Shown here piece by piece: positions 11,885 to 49,451 of a stretch of DNA of 64,000 nucleotides; positions within the stretch are counted from its first letter, which is position 1; each line of letters opens with the position of its first letter. Position numbers and translations under genes: made by a program. Source of the stretch: Maea johnstoni (Eukaryota; Annelida; Polychaeta; Spionida; Magelonidae); contig OZ012690.1 in NCBI GenBank assembly GCA_963942565.1, forward strand, positions 41,293,338 to 41,357,337, read 5' to 3'. The notes below the pieces were generated by a model. It was not told where the DNA came from. It searched no databases and saw only the letters and a program-made list of their open reading frames with translations.

Positions 11885-14800
11885 AGATGAACCTTTCTTG
11901 GAAATTGTTGTCTGGATCTACAATACGTTTGATAATAACATCTAAACAAAGAATAATTTCAAAAACGTTTGAAGGAGAGATGTTGATGGTACTCTAAGCA
12001 ACATTTTTCCTTCAAATATTTCCCAAACTATGCTTTTGACTGAAATATTACATCAAAACTGTCAGGCTTCTTTCAGCTAACTGTAAGCATCAGTGGGTTA
12101 ACCCATTAATGCCCAGAGTGGCCAAAAGCAGCCTAACAATTTTGATGAAATCTTGCAGGGAAACCCATAGTTAGGAAAATATTTGATGGAGAAATGTTAA
12201 TCTGAACATTACCAACAACTCTCAGACTTCAAATATTTTGTAAAATTATTTTCAATTTCAACGTTATTGTCAAAAGTATCACAGATGCAGACAACAATTT
12301 CTGACTGTTAAGCATTCCAAGGGTTAACTAACTGCAACCTGGGGCCAGTCATGAGTCAGGTAGTGATTGCAATGCCACAAATGTGCCTACCAACAGTAGC
12401 CAATAAATCTGTCACAGGCAGTCTGGAGAGACAGAGAGCAAACGGAAAATACTTGTCACTGTTGACTCAAGTCAATCAAGCTGGAACTTAGTGTTTCAAT
12501 ACAGCCTGGTTAGGTCAATGGAGTGCGCAATTGATGACTTGATAACATGTGTGTGTGTTACTTCTTATTGGGTATTTAATCATAATTGAAGTCAGTAAGA
12601 CATACACCAAACATTATCTTATATGCAACTAATAACCACTGCAATTAAACTTGCTCATGTTTACAGTATTAAGTACCTTTTTATATTAAAATAGATGTAT
12701 CACAAAACTCGGATATAAATATAACAAACAGGGTCATAGCCAGGATTTGAAATTTGTCTGCCGCTGCCTGATACACCAATCACAAATGTCTGCCCTTCCA
12801 GACAATGCCTTAGCCAGCAGGGCGTCTGGGCATCATTTGGATATGCAAACCCTCAAAAATTACACCTCAGCACACCCCCAAAAGAATTTGTGAGGAATTT
12901 CTTAAAATATTAATTTCAATTATATAATTGAATTTTTCACATCAATATAATTCCATTGATATTGTAGGTTGTACACTGACATTATGCATTATTTCAGTTC
13001 AATAAGTAAATATGAAAATTACCAGTAACCTTTCTAACATATATGACATGGATAAAGTGCTATATGCAGTTTATGTGGTTAGTATTTTAGAGCCAAATTC
13101 AACCCAATAATGTTTCAGAGATCTTCAAGAAAGTATTGCCTTGATCTAATATCATAGTACTTTTGACAATAACTTAGGAATTCATAACTATTTTTCAAAA
13201 TATTTGAAGGAGAGTTGTCGTTAGTGTCCTGATTAACATCTCTCCTTAAAATATTTTACCATTTTCTTTTTCACCTTCAAGATTTCCCAAAAATGTTGGA
13301 CTGCTTTTGGCCACTGTGAGCATTAATGGGTTATAATTTAAAGTTTATGTGGCAGTGCAATATTTATTACCTTTTGGAATCAGGTGGCAACTGGCCGGTG
13401 ATACCCTGAACCTCTGTATCACATACAGTGCCAGAATCAAATTGTGTAGGTTGAAAATGCTCAGGCTGCATGTATGAATTGACTGGGTCAGGTCTACAGG
13501 TACACTGTCTACTGGTCAAGGGGTCAAGACAGAAATAACTGGCTGACAATGACAGATTGACTCACATGAGGGATCACAAGGGGGAACAGATTCATATGTT
13601 AAGTTATTGCAAACCACTGCATATAATGTAGGAAAAGACCAGACATTGACTATTTAATCTAGCACCTAACCACATAATTTCAATGAAGATACCCAGAAAG
13701 GAGATTTGCTTTGAAAGCTATATTAAGCGTTAATTTACAAGTTTTTTGGTAACTAGTTGAACATTGAGACTGCTAATGCTAGATAACTAGACAAGTACCA
13801 TCGGTTCCCTTTGTGACCTCTTTTCAATACATCAAGCAAAAAATGAACAGAACAATATATATGTTGGGCTTATGTGGTAATTAGTTCCACTGTATACTAA
13901 GCTTACAAGACCCTTATTTCTATTTTAGTATTTTTATTGCCTGTCCACTCAGTTTATGTTTTCTATTCCCTCAGCAGTATATTACCTTAACAGCCACTAA
14001 AACCCTCCTAGGTTACGCCAAAGATCACTGTTAACTGATCCAACACCTAATCTACTGGTGCACTTAGCCAGCAAGCACTGGATGTCAAAAATCATCCTTC
14101 AGGACACCGAAATATTTTTGTGATGAACTTTATTAATTGAATTTTTTCACCTCATATAGTGGTTTCCCTTGAAAAAATAGGACGCTCAGAAATTTCATAA
14201 TTGCCCATTTTGAGCACCCAGTTCCTAAATCCTGGCTATCGACCCTGCTACGACCTACTATACATGTCAAAGGACAAAAAATGGTAACATTCACCTCCCT
14301 CCATAGGTCATATGTAACATAACTGATGGTAAGAAGTTCACTGACTAGTCCAGAGTATGGCATTCACTGTATACAACTATAGTCAGGATTATATAATGGA
14401 CCAAATACAATCATAAATATACTCATGAATATAATCTGATACATATTGTTAAAAGTAAGCTAGCCCTAGAGCTATTGGAAGGTCAGTGATCAGGTGACAA
14501 TGGTGTAGTTGAGACTTTACCCAGACTGGCTGTCTTGACAAAGGTCAATAGCTGACATGCAGAAATAGATCTATCCGTATATAGTGGAAAACGTGTTCTA
14601 GCGACCAACCAAAGTCAGTTCTCACCATTGGTATGAAATAAGTCTTTAGTTTACCTAACCATGCTCTCAGTTCTTGAAAATTGACATCTAATTTAGGTTT
14701 AACACATTGATGCTCACAGCGATCAAAAGCAGTCTGACAATTTGGATAACATATTGTCAGCCAATGGAAAGTTTAGAAAATAGTTGAGGAAGAAATATTG

Positions 14801-14978
14801 ATCAGAACATTACAAACAACTATACTTTAAATATTTTGTAAAAGCATCCTTAATTCCTAAATTATTATGAAAAGAATCATAGATCAAGATGATAACTTTT
14901 CGATGAACTTACAAGCATGAATGGGTTAAAAGCAAAAGTGAGTGACTGAGTGGTTTGTGGAAAATGACTGTAATATTT

Positions 14979-15291
14979 AAAGGTATTCGGTTTATAGTCT
15001 TGTATCCACCGAAGCGCTCACACAACCTTCCTCCCCTAGCAGGCCTGCACACACGGCAACCATTTCAATCCCCCGAGGGATATTCCAGAGCAGTTGGCAG
15101 CATATAGCACACACACTCTAAGCACTGCCTTATTTATGCTAGGTACCCATTTTACAGCTGGGTAGACTGAAGCAATATGGAATAAACTGTCTTGCCCAAG
15201 GACAGACCAAAGTGTCCCCGGCCGGGAGTTGAACCAGCGACCCTCTGATTACTATTCCAACACCTAACCAACTGAGCTACTTTGTCCCCTC
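14979..15291 (-). mobile_element. tRNA-derived SINE (minus strand)
   Basis: The minus strand starts with a tRNA-like head: A box TAGCTCAGTTGG and B box GGTTCAACTCC. It continues with 'gggcaagacagtttattcc', 'aaaatgggtacctagc', 'tctggaatatccctc' and an aggtaaa-type tail. A second copy lies at 63094-63399 in the same orientation. Confidence 0.8.
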
Positions 15292-17035
15292 CATATTTAT
15301 TCAAAGTGTAAATCTCTTCTTTAAAAAGGAAAGTCATTTCCCTGAATATATAAATGATGTATATGAAAGCACATTGAAAATATAAGGGTGTACATAGTAC
15401 ACTGTTACATTTTCAATGTGCTACTGTACATGATCAGATGAAAAAAAGGGTAGTGCTTTAACTGCATGGTTGTCAATGGATCAACATATTTATTCACCAT
15501 GCAAATAAGCATATCCCCTTACTAATCTGTTTATCAGATAGTACTTGATATCATAGCTATGATAACATGTAACTATGAGTCTATATCAGTGAGCTTTGAT
15601 TTCTGACCAGTGCAAAATGCTTACCAAGCTGATACTGAGCAAACAGGTCACATCGAGAGATACTAAAATCCCATTTGATAAATCAGCCAAGCCTAATCCT
15701 GTGAGGGTTATTATTAACCTACTGACACCAATCTCATCAAGTTCTTAAAAATAAACTCCCCTGAGGTGTCTGTCATTTCCTACTGTAAAGGGGTATTATG
15801 ATGAAGGGGATTTTGTAGAAAGTAACAATTGTCTACATAATAACATAAGAAAGTAACAATTGTCTACATAATAACATATCTAACATTACTGAACTTCTAG
15901 TGTATTCAATTCTCCCACTCCCTGCCTCCCCCCCCCCTCCTCTCTCTCTGTCTTGCGCTAGTGTGTGTGTGTGTGTATATGAATTATGTTATCTTTACTC
16001 TAAATAGAGAAAAGGTTATATAATTCCCAGCAGCTGCAGGCTCAATACATAACAATAGTATTGTCATATATATAGCTACTCCCATGTGGTCCGCCTACAC
16101 ATGCTAACCATCTGTGTTTGTCAATACTCATATAGTCATTCAGTAAGAACCATAAAGCACACACATCAGATGTTTATGACAAATGGCAACTAATGATGAT
16201 CCATTAACTTATGACAATAAGAGACTAAAATGATGTCCTTTGTTTACAAAATACCACTAATATCAGTATGTTACTGACAGCAGGGTGTTTGGATGTCATT
16301 TTGAAATCAAACATCCAGATTCAAGACTCACATGCTTGTTTTTGGTATTTATCTGTGATTTACCTCAATTAATAGCAATTAATTTAAAAGATTTAAATTT
16401 GAATATGTACCAGTGTTAAGACTATGTAAAGGCACCATTCATATTCATAACCTACAGACCATGTTTATGATTGTTATGAGAATGGTTTTTTTTCTAAAGG
16501 TAGGATACCCAAAATATAATGATTCCCTCTTTCGCACACTAGTTTCAAATTATTGGCTTATAAATGTCAATGGTTTGAACACAAACAAAATCTGAAAATC
16601 TGCACCCACCATACTGACAAAAAAATCTATGCATGGCCTGCAAAAGCTGCTTTGGGGATATCTAATAACTGATATTAAAGGGATAATTGATATAATGATA
16701 TCTGAGTGACTTATTACTTATAGGATTATCTATGCCTTACATTATTCAACAGGCATCCCCATGAAAGCTTGTTGAAATTTATAGTGCTGTAGGTCAAACA
16801 CCTCCAACTCATGCATAATTTCCCTACCTGCTCACTCATCCAAAAGAGGGCACTACTAGTAGTTACTCAACCTGATAACAGTTCAGCACGTTCAGTTGAT
16901 CGAGATTCACAGCACTGGTGGATTGGGTTTATTCTGCCTGCTACATAGTGCATGTCCCGCCCAGGCATCACAGATTTATATTTGTCTGTGGCCTTAATAT
17001 CTGCCCTTATTTTATTTTACACTGTAAGAGACATC
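15292..17035. other. No gene seen
   Basis: AT-rich; includes a duplicated 29-bp phrase 'agtaacaattgtctacataa' at 15,820 and 15,850 and a GT tract at 15,961. Confidence 0.5.
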
Positions 17036-17681
17036 AAGGTCTTAGCCAGGATTTAGATACTGTAACATTTTGGGGCATCCTACTTATAAGATAGACCATA
17101 ATTTACCCCGATTACAACCATAAACATGTATTTACTTAGTGAAATAAAGTGTAAAGTCCATGTACAATGCCTTTGGAATCATAATGCTTGGTGAAAAAAA
17201 ATCCATTAGATGCTTGAAATTGACATTTTAACAATTGTGACGTCCTCACAAAATATTCTCACAAAGTGTCCATAAGGGTGATTATTGAGTGTTTGGATGT
17301 CTAATGATGCCAAGAAACCCTGCTGGCTAAGATTATGAGTGACAAGCTCACTGACATTGGCCCAACTAATATCCAAACTGACAGCTCAAAGGCTCTGGAG
17401 GTGCAGTAGTTAGAACAAGTACCGTGAAGTACGGCCTTCTATTTGATGATTGCAAAATGTTTGCCTGTTTCAAGGGATCCTGCAAACATACATGTGTTAA
17501 TTATAGTGCAAGTCAATACATTATTCAAATATATCATACGGTTACCACTTCAAATAACCTTTTAAACAATAGCCTCAGACAAGTGGAAAAAATATGCTTG
17601 TATATGTGTTTACCAGTTGATAACTAAGCCAAGATGTTGCTGCTCTAACTGTGCATACACTGACAGGTATTGTAAATATGA

Positions 17682-17916
17682 AGGCCTAGAAAAAATATTG
17701 TTTGTTTCCTGTAACAGTCCGAAAAAATGGGGTAGGTAGGTGGGTCGGTAAAATATTTTCTTTTGGACTATTTTTTTTTGTTCAAAAATGTGTGTTTTAT
17801 GCATGTCTTATGTTGATTGGGAGTAGGAAGGACAGACGGGACAAACGTTAAGGTAGTGATTAAAAAAAACTTGTTAGGGTAAGGTTACAGGAAACAAACA
17901 ACTTTTTTAGACCTAA
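17682..17916. mobile_element. MITE, family F, with about 30-bp inverted ends
   Basis: Ends share tTTGTTTGTTTCCTGTAAC and its complement, extended outwards to aggcctaga/tagacct. A second copy lies at 32836-33068, just after coding exon 4 of the LIMP-2-like gene. The superfamily is not clear. Confidence 0.65.
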
Positions 17917-19394
17917 TATAAAGAGTTGATGGCCCAATGTTTCACTGGGAATTAGGGCTGTTAGAATAATTCCAAATAAGTGAAAAAAGAAAGGCCAGAT
18001 GCCCATTGAGTACTGCAAAGTTATGCAAAGAATGATGCTATAACGATAGGTAACAGCAATATTGTACTCTGACCAGCCAATGTCTTTACACTTTGTAAGA
18101 ATATAATGAAATATATCCATGGTCAAAACAGGTCAATGTCAAGGTAAGTCTGAAAAAAAGTCCTTACCTTGAAAGAGGTTTTATACAAAATATGATACGA
18201 TAGAATGTAACAAAATGAATTACCATTACTGATAGATACATGATACAGTGAAGATACATTGTATCTGGTTTATTGACAATTTGTAATTAATTTAGAGCTT
18301 CTATTCGGTCTTCAAATGAAACCACAAATTCTGAACCTTTTGCAGTTTATATGTCAAATCATACATACAATAGAGATTATGTCTACTTTCAATGTGCTAT
18401 TCTATGTTGTGCCATGCATGATCACCTGCTCATCTGGTGCATATGATATGATTTTATCTGTGAATTATCAAATGGTTGAGGGTCATTTTAGTTATGGGAT
18501 TGATAACATCATCAAGTGATCGGACATTGAGCTCCCTAATGAATCAATTGGCTTATCCTATACAAAGGTCTACAAATGACACATTACAATATTATATCTA
18601 CCAAGCTGATCGTGGTCTTCTCCAGACCAAGGGTCAATACATATACATGCGAGTAACCCACATCAATCAAACGACTGGGGGCATTCAGATAAGTGGTGGG
18701 TGTTGATAATGTCTGTGTTGGGATACCTTAGATCTGACTTCTAAGGGGACTAGATGATTCATCCCCAAGCTTTGTCTATGTGCATCTTTCAAATTTCAAA
18801 GGCAGGTGAGTTAGAGCTAAGACAATGCCAATGAATCATTTGTCAGACACGCAGCCCCGACGGAAGCTTATTTCCCCATCTAAATACGTTGCTACTCGGG
18901 CAATTGTATCTTGAAGGAGATAGGAATAGTAGTAAAGATTCGCCGGTTTAAATGTATGCACTGAAGACCGACTGGTGAATGAATGGATGACCTTAAAATA
19001 GAACTCTCATCCTCTCATAAAACCTAATGTAATAAAAAAAATGCTCACGATCAAAATCAGGAGTAACTAGATACGTACCTATTGGAGCTTCATACACTCC
19101 CTTGAATCGAAATGGTGTACTTATCCGTTCATTTTTTGGTAATTTGAGTGGGGCCCCGTTCGCGGTGGACATTTTCTATCCGGCAGCATCGGCTGCTTAT
19201 CATCTACTGAGCAAGGAGGCTGAACCTCTCTCAACCTCGGGCCATTTGACAGGTGAACCCAGCCGCAGTTTCGAACTCTGTCTATTGGGGACAATTCAAA
19301 AACAAATAAATAAAACAAATTTACTGTGTGCTATTTGTTTTTCAGATTATTATCTGATCAATTGATGACATGGAGATTGAAATAGTTTCGTAAA
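17917..19394. other. Upstream flank of the LIMP-2-like gene; no gene assigned
   Basis: Two overlapping frames at 18,316-18,706 (for example YYIYQADRGLLQTKGQYIYM) look more protein-like than their neighbours but match nothing I know. They could be a decayed exon or repeat. Confidence 0.35.
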
Positions 19395-19430
19395 AATAAA
19401 ACACGTGACGAGCCATCACATGACACAACA
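19395..19430 (+). promoter_or_regulatory. Pair of CLEAR-like E-boxes upstream of the LIMP-2-like gene
   Basis: ACACGTGAC (core CACGTG 19402-19407) and ATCACATGAC (core 19416-19423) lie 80-100 bp upstream of the start codon. The CLEAR element bound by TFEB/MITF factors at lysosomal genes is GTCACGTGAC, and vertebrate SCARB2 is a known member of that network. The first site matches 8 of 10 positions and the second 8 of 10. Position just upstream of the coding start of a lysosomal-type gene makes promoter function plausible; the transcription start is not visible. Confidence 0.5.
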
Positions 19431-19502
19431 TCATCGCCTGACAGCGAGCTAGGAAGCAGAAGGCGGTGCCCGTTTGAGGTCCGTCTGTGGTCACCTGTCA
19501 CC

Positions 19503-43079
<23,577 letters not shown>

Positions 43080-43393
43080 ATCACCGCAGGAGGGCCATGC
43101 CTGACCATGAGACTCGTCACAGCCAGCTGCTGCAGTATCAAATACTAGGCATTGGCACCTTTCTAATTTTAGCAATACGATACAATATTGATATTTCCTT
43201 AATGATGTGGTATCTTATCAACATTTCAACAATACTGCCTGACTCCCAGGAAGCTGATTTTGTTATATTAAGCACTGTCATCTTCAGAAATTTCCCATAT
43301 GAAAAGCTGACTTCCTTCATGTAAACATGTCCAGGAAGGAGTCAAGTTGATTTTATATTGTTAAGTATTACCAGTATTGCTGATCTTTAACTA
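43080..43393 (+). other. LIMP-2-like 3' flank with repeat-derived sequence
   Basis: After the stop codon the sequence contains a copy (about 43140-43330) of an interspersed repeat with 'gatattgatatttcctta' and 'cagcttcagaaattt' type blocks. I see no AATAAA before the 43,394 transposon, so the polyadenylation site is not identified. Confidence 0.4.
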
Positions 43394-43395
43394 TA

Positions 43396-44519
43396 CCGTA
43401 AAGTCTCGAAAATCTAGGCCGCCCTAGGAAACTCGGCCACTATAATTAATTCACAAAATAAATATTGGGGAAATTTGCCCACCCCAGATTCATCCAAGGA
43501 CACATTTCACCAAAAGTCGGCCACCAAGTAAATTTCATTGATATAAGAAAAAAACATTTAGATTTCCAAAGTTTGCAATTGATTTTGGATAATTAACGAT
43601 TGTTTCTTGTCCCCCAATCTGCCAAAACACGATCGTAGCCCAGGCATTGTGAGGAGGTGAAAGTTTATGGCTTCGCGAAGATGATGAATGTTTCACGATC
43701 CGAGATAAAGAAAAAGTTATCAAATTGGGTGACATTTTACTGCCGTGTTTGAGCTACCGTGATAAATTCCAGTTCCCATAACTTTCCCATACACAATCAG
43801 AAGTTTGTTTGGTTGTATAGATATCTTAAGCCGCGGCCCGGAATCTCACCGATAACCTGATAACTGACAAGTCATGCTCGCGACAGCTCCACTGTTGACA
43901 GCTGAGGTAATCAATTACACTGATAAGAAACGCCACTTGCCTGCATAACCTGCTCTCCCACGAGATAATATGCTTTTCTGGGGCCCTTATTGCATCTGAT
44001 TATACATCAGTACATGTATAAGTACATCGACAAATTGGCCACATGGCGTCGTTAGCAAGTCAGCAACCGATTCACCAATATACAATTATTCCTGCCATGT
44101 GCCTGTAGCTTGGCCGGTATATGCCGGCGCATGTCAATTGTTCGCCGTATGTGAAGACCGCCATTTTGAAAGTCTGACTTGGATAAACGAAGTATAATTC
44201 TATGCGTAATTGGCGTGCGGCACCAAGAATAAACAAGTAAACAACATGTAAGGTAGACAAATTCTTTTATTAGTATATATAGCAGAGGAATGACAAGTCA
44301 TTAAGGTGGACAATAAGAATTTTGGGGGGGAAAATTGTGTTCTTGTGTACGAAGTAAGTGATTGATTTTTCCATCTTGCTTTCGTTTCAATTGATGATAT
44401 CGGCGAATTTCGGCCACGGTGTCTAAGCTTTGATCGCTATTTTCACAAAATTTCGGCCACCATCAGCCAAGGAAAATCGTAATTAATAAAAAGTGTCCGA
44501 TATTTCCGAGACTTTACGG
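43396..44519. mobile_element. 1.1-kb TA-flanked DNA transposon remnant (Tc1/mariner-like ends)
   Basis: TA dinucleotides at 43394-43395 and 44520-44521 flank inverted ends CCGTAAAGTCTCG. Short 'cggccac' phrases recur near both ends. Several short frames exist but none resembles a transposase I recognise, so it is probably nonautonomous. It lies about 320 bp past the LIMP-2-like stop codon. Confidence 0.7.
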
Positions 44520-44635
44520 TACAATACTTCTTCCCATTTGATATTGGTAGTTGGTATTGTAGAGAGTATCGGTACTAATCCCTATAAAATACTCATATAA
44601 CTGGCATTTTTTCATGCCTATGTGCCCATATTTTA

Positions 44636-44638
44636 CAT

Positions 44639-44717
<79 letters not shown>

Positions 44718-44750
44718 TATATATATATATATATACATACGTATACATTT

Positions 44751-44816
<66 letters not shown>
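44636..44816. repeat. (TA)n microsatellite
   Basis: Long TA tract with scattered interruptions, just after the TA-flanked transposon. Confidence 0.95.
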
Positions 44817-45239
44817 CGTAAAAATCCCACTGCACTTTTTATTAAAATTAAAGTTCCTTCAGCTTTAAAGGCAATGTTGAATGTCTGTTCATCAAATTGG
44901 CACTACTATGCAGATAATTTTGTTTCATCCAGATATTTCCAGGTTGGTCAGTTGGTGTGGTAACTTGAATGATGTTTTACTAAAAAAACTTACAGTTGTA
45001 TGTTTACACCACCGCACTCCTGTGGAGTGAATCAGTCAATCAGGTTTTGATTGTTTAGTTTATTTGATTGCTAGTATTTGTTTGAATGGGAAATGTACTT
45101 GAGACAGAGTTGGAGCTCACTTACCTGAACAATATGTATCATTTGGTCTTGTGGATGCTTCACAAAATTTGTTTTTAAGAATGCAGCTCTGGAAGAGAAC
45201 TGTTACTTCATAAAATGTATTGCTTCTACTTCATAAGGT

Positions 45240-45286
45240 GTATATATATATATCTATATATATCTCTATATATATCTCTATATATA

Positions 45287-45377
<91 letters not shown>
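45240..45377. repeat. TA/TC compound microsatellite
   Basis: TATC-type units, then (TC)n, then about 75 bp of TA. Confidence 0.95.
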
Positions 45378-45379
<2 letters not shown>

Positions 45380-46777
45380 CTTGAATAGAGTTTATGTATT
45401 GTGCAGGTATCCTTTACAAGTATGCATATCAATACCTGCTCGAGTAGGATTTCTGGTATCTAAACGCAACAATAATAAAAACTGTCTATAACCATACCAA
45501 TCTATTCAAGGAGTTTTAAAGTTAAGAATAGCTTTAAGTTCTTTACTCAGGGTGCCATGGGGACTGTTTATCTATATCTTAGTGTATCTGTATGGGCCAA
45601 GTGGTAAGATTTGTGATAACTGAAATTGACTGAGACAATTTGATGTACACACCAAAAAGCCTGTTTGAAATGTTAGAGTCGACTAGTTAAGCATTATATA
45701 TTTTTCTGAACATCATATAGGCACTCTTTCTGCCATTGTCTCTGAAATGTGTACATATTATCAAATGCAGATATATTATAGTGTAGTATGAGACTATGTA
45801 TGTCTGATATATTTAGAAAAGACTTTTGGAGGATATCCTTTTGGGAACAGAATGATTATCTCTTTTTGTTATACTAAGCACTTATAATTCTGTTCTATTA
45901 GTCTGTCTGCAGAATGATTATGTGCTAAAATGTGTTAAGATTTCAACACCGGTCTTTCTATTTCTAATGTGAGTTGGAAACACAGTCATGTATGAATGGA
46001 CTCATCAGTTATTCAGGATTAGTCCACAAGAAGAAGAATTGTGTTGGATTTATTGAGTCAGATTTCAACCCTTATGTTTCTATATGAAATATGGGTTGGA
46101 AAACACTTGCATATACCAGAGATTTACATAACGTAGGGAGATAAGCAACTCCTACCAATTTAGCTTTAACATCAGTTGGACACTATTGGTAGACAAATAA
46201 TCTGACTGGTGTTGGACCTTTTAACTAGACTTGCTTTTCTCCTTAAGTTCATCTCTGCATATACAAACAGACTTCAGTTATTCAAATTTGAATGATTATG
46301 GAGGAGGGGTTGAAGAATATTAATGATTTTTTGCTCTGACCTATTAATGGGACACGCTCCAGAATGTTTATTTCTCAAAATACACTTATGCAAAGCTTTT
46401 TGAAAATGAAATGTACTCTCAGTTTTGGCATGAACAATAATTGTACCATTGAAGTTTCGTGACAACTAACAAGTCTTCCTTAAGAAGACAAAACATTATT
46501 TTTCTAGCTTCAAGGCGTCATCGAATAACCAGTATATCTGCCTCTGAATACTAAGTTAAAAGAAGCTTGTATATATTTTCTATTTATGTTGATGATTTTA
46601 TCATTTAGCACTTGGCTTTGTAGGAGTTTTACTCATTGATTCATATCTTAATTGTATGGACTTTCTCATAGAGAAAGTTACAAGTGTTTGCCTTTTGGGA
46701 TGGAACCAGCCATCGCCAGTTCATGGAGCTCTGACACTGATTATCTATGCACCGTGCTGCCCTCTATTGCTTATAAA
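45378..46777. other. No gene seen
   Basis: AT-rich intergenic sequence between the TA tracts and a family C MITE. Confidence 0.5.
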
Positions 46778-47570
46778 TTAAACTATTCATGCCTGGAGAT
46801 ATCCTAGCCTTGTGTCGTCTGCACGTATGCTACTTAAGCGAATAACTTAGAAATATAACTGAAATTCATAAAATATTTCATGGCAAGATGTTGTTGTCTT
46901 ATGATAAGCATTTCTCGCTCAAATGTTTTCCAAAATTTGTTTTTGTGAGAAAGTTATTTGCCAAATTGCCAGACTACATTTGGGCACTAAAGGCAGTAAT
47001 GGGTTTATGTGACATCCTGGTTGTCTGAGGATTTCTGATAAATTTACCATTTTATTGATTATTGTGTAGCTTTGGATCACCTACAGCTTTCAAATACAAA
47101 CATTTGTTGAGCTTCTGTACTGATTATCTATGCTTCATTCTGCCCTATACTGCTCAATTAACCCTTATGCTGCTGGTGGCTAATTTGGCCAATGCAAAAT
47201 AATGCAAAAACCTGAAAAATGACCGAAATCCTGGCATGTGGGTACTCATCTCAGAGTACTCATCAAGAGCTATCAATTGAATACCAACATGACAGGGTTT
47301 AGATGTTTTAAAAAAGATTTTTGCATCCTTGTGCTTTGGATGAAAGCTGCCTCAGCATTGTAAGGGTTAAATGTGCAGTCCTCGCCATTAAAGTTAATCT
47401 GATATATAAGTAGTTAACCACATTATGTATATTGTGCGAATTATGAATTACTTACAGCTTTCAACCACAAACATATGTTAGGCTTTAGAACCAATTACTC
47501 ATGCTTCATACTCTTCTTTTGCATGCTTTTGTATTGGCAAAATTAGTCACCAGCAACATAAGGGTTAACA

Positions 47571-48994
47571 AAAACATTTGACTGTATGTTTATTTTAGAA
47601 TGTGGTTTGAAAAGCCATCTTGAAACTGACATTGTGTAAATAGGAAATACATCAAATGAATCTCTTTGAATTTTATAATCTGATGTAAGATTCTTTTCAA
47701 ACGTGTATTGTTTCTAAGTGCGGAAATGTGAAAATTGTATTTTGAAAGAACAAAGAAATCAACTTGATGCAGTGGGATATGATTGTCACCATCAAGATCT
47801 AGATATTTTGAGAGCTTTTTTGCATGACAGACCTTTATCTTTGTATGACTGCTATAAATATGTAAAAGATAACTAGATTTGTCAGAACAAGCGCACAGAC
47901 CCCTGCTAACCGCATACCAGTATAGGTACAGACTGTATAGTGTCCTTATTTTCCAGAGCTTGAACACTTCACGCAATTGTTCTTCCACTAGTCAGTCCTT
48001 GGCACGTCATTGTCAGGTTTCCAGTCTGACATGGCGTAATAAAAGACAGAAAAGTGTGACTTGTCCAAGCTCTGTGCAGCCATGGATTGTTGCTACCATC
48101 AGCAACGTGCATGGGGTGCAGAATTTTGCACTTTGCGCCTTTTCGGACAAATATGGTATAAACCATTTCATTGGTCCGATTGAGATTTGAGTGTGTGAGT
48201 GCTTCCAAGTATAGCTATTAACTATCATGACCAGATCAAAACAATATTTTTCCTCTTATGAATGAATTCTGAAGATTGGCTTTGTCAAAAAGCATAAGGA
48301 TTAAGTATTCTCAATCAGTGACTAATATCGAGAAGGGATTAATTTATCAGATTAATCATGAAAATGAAAATATGCTTAAGGAGAGAAAGATCATTGTTTA
48401 ATGCTAAAAGCGTTTATATGTTTAGCTATTTAATAGCCAGATCCCAAGAGGATATTTTCTTTTTCACAAGTACTCTTTTTCATTTGATTTAATTTCTTTC
48501 TCTCCATTTGACCTGCTTGAAGGGGATTTATTTTGAACAAAGATTTTAAATACTTAGACTAAAAAATACATATAGTTATGAAGGTATGGAAAAACCAATG
48601 TAAGTAACAAAATTGTATATTTTGAAATTGAAAATAAAACCTGTCATGTTTCACCAAATTGTTAGTCTTTAATGGCACAATTACACACAACTCATTCATT
48701 GTAATAAAAGCTATAAATACACAATGGTGTAATTAAACCTTATCTTCAGAAAAGCAATATATGGAAAAACAATTGTAAAGGAATATAGCTAATAAGTCAA
48801 CAATGCACTACAAACAGTACATTTGAAAAAGCAAATCTGAGGTTCACTTCGACCACTAAGTTAAAGGTTATTTTCCTTATCAACTTTCATTTTGTAGGCA
48901 CCTTAAGAATAAATTTCTAATGCAGTATTATTTTTTTTCAAAAGTATCACTAATGAGAGAAAAACAAACCATGTCTTACATTATCATTCATTAC
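47571..48994. other. No gene seen; repeat at 47,940-48,180
   Basis: A 132-codon minus-strand frame (47,590-47,988) runs through low-complexity AT-rich sequence and partly through an interspersed repeat. Confidence 0.5.
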
Positions 48995-49451
48995 TTAACC
49001 CATTCACACTCAGAGATTCCTTAGAAAGTATCGTCTGCTTCTCTCATACTTTTCAAAATAACTTGGGAATAAAGCATAAGTTTACAAAGTATTTGAAGGA
49101 GAGTTGTTGTTTAATTTCTCTTTGACATTTCTCCTTCAATTGTATTCCACAAAATGCTTTTGTTAGAAAAATATTTCCATAATTGTCAGGCCTGTCTTGG
49201 CCGCTCTGAGTGTAAATGGGTTAACCCATTAATGCTTAAAGAGTACCTCTAGAAATTGTTGCCTGGGTCTATGATACTAATGGCAATAACAGAGGAATTG
49301 AGAAAGGTTTTACAAAATATTTCAATGACAAATGTTGCTAGTGTTCTATTTCACATTTCTTCTCAAAATATTTTCCTAACTGCCTTTCAGTTGAAATTTT
49401 TCATCAAAATTGTTTGGCTGCTTTTGGTTGTTGCGAGTATTAATGGGTTAA
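48995..49451. mobile_element. Two family C MITEs back to back sharing one TTAA
   Basis: The first copy ends ...aaatgggttaa at 49224 and the next begins ttaacccattaatgc at 49221; the TTAA is common to both. The same arrangement occurs at 12099-12102. It indicates insertion of one element into the terminal TTAA of another. Confidence 0.7.

Noticed and set aside
15220-15291. Possible tRNA gene on the minus strand
   Set aside because: Good A and B boxes, but it is the head of a SINE with a second full-length copy at 63 kb.
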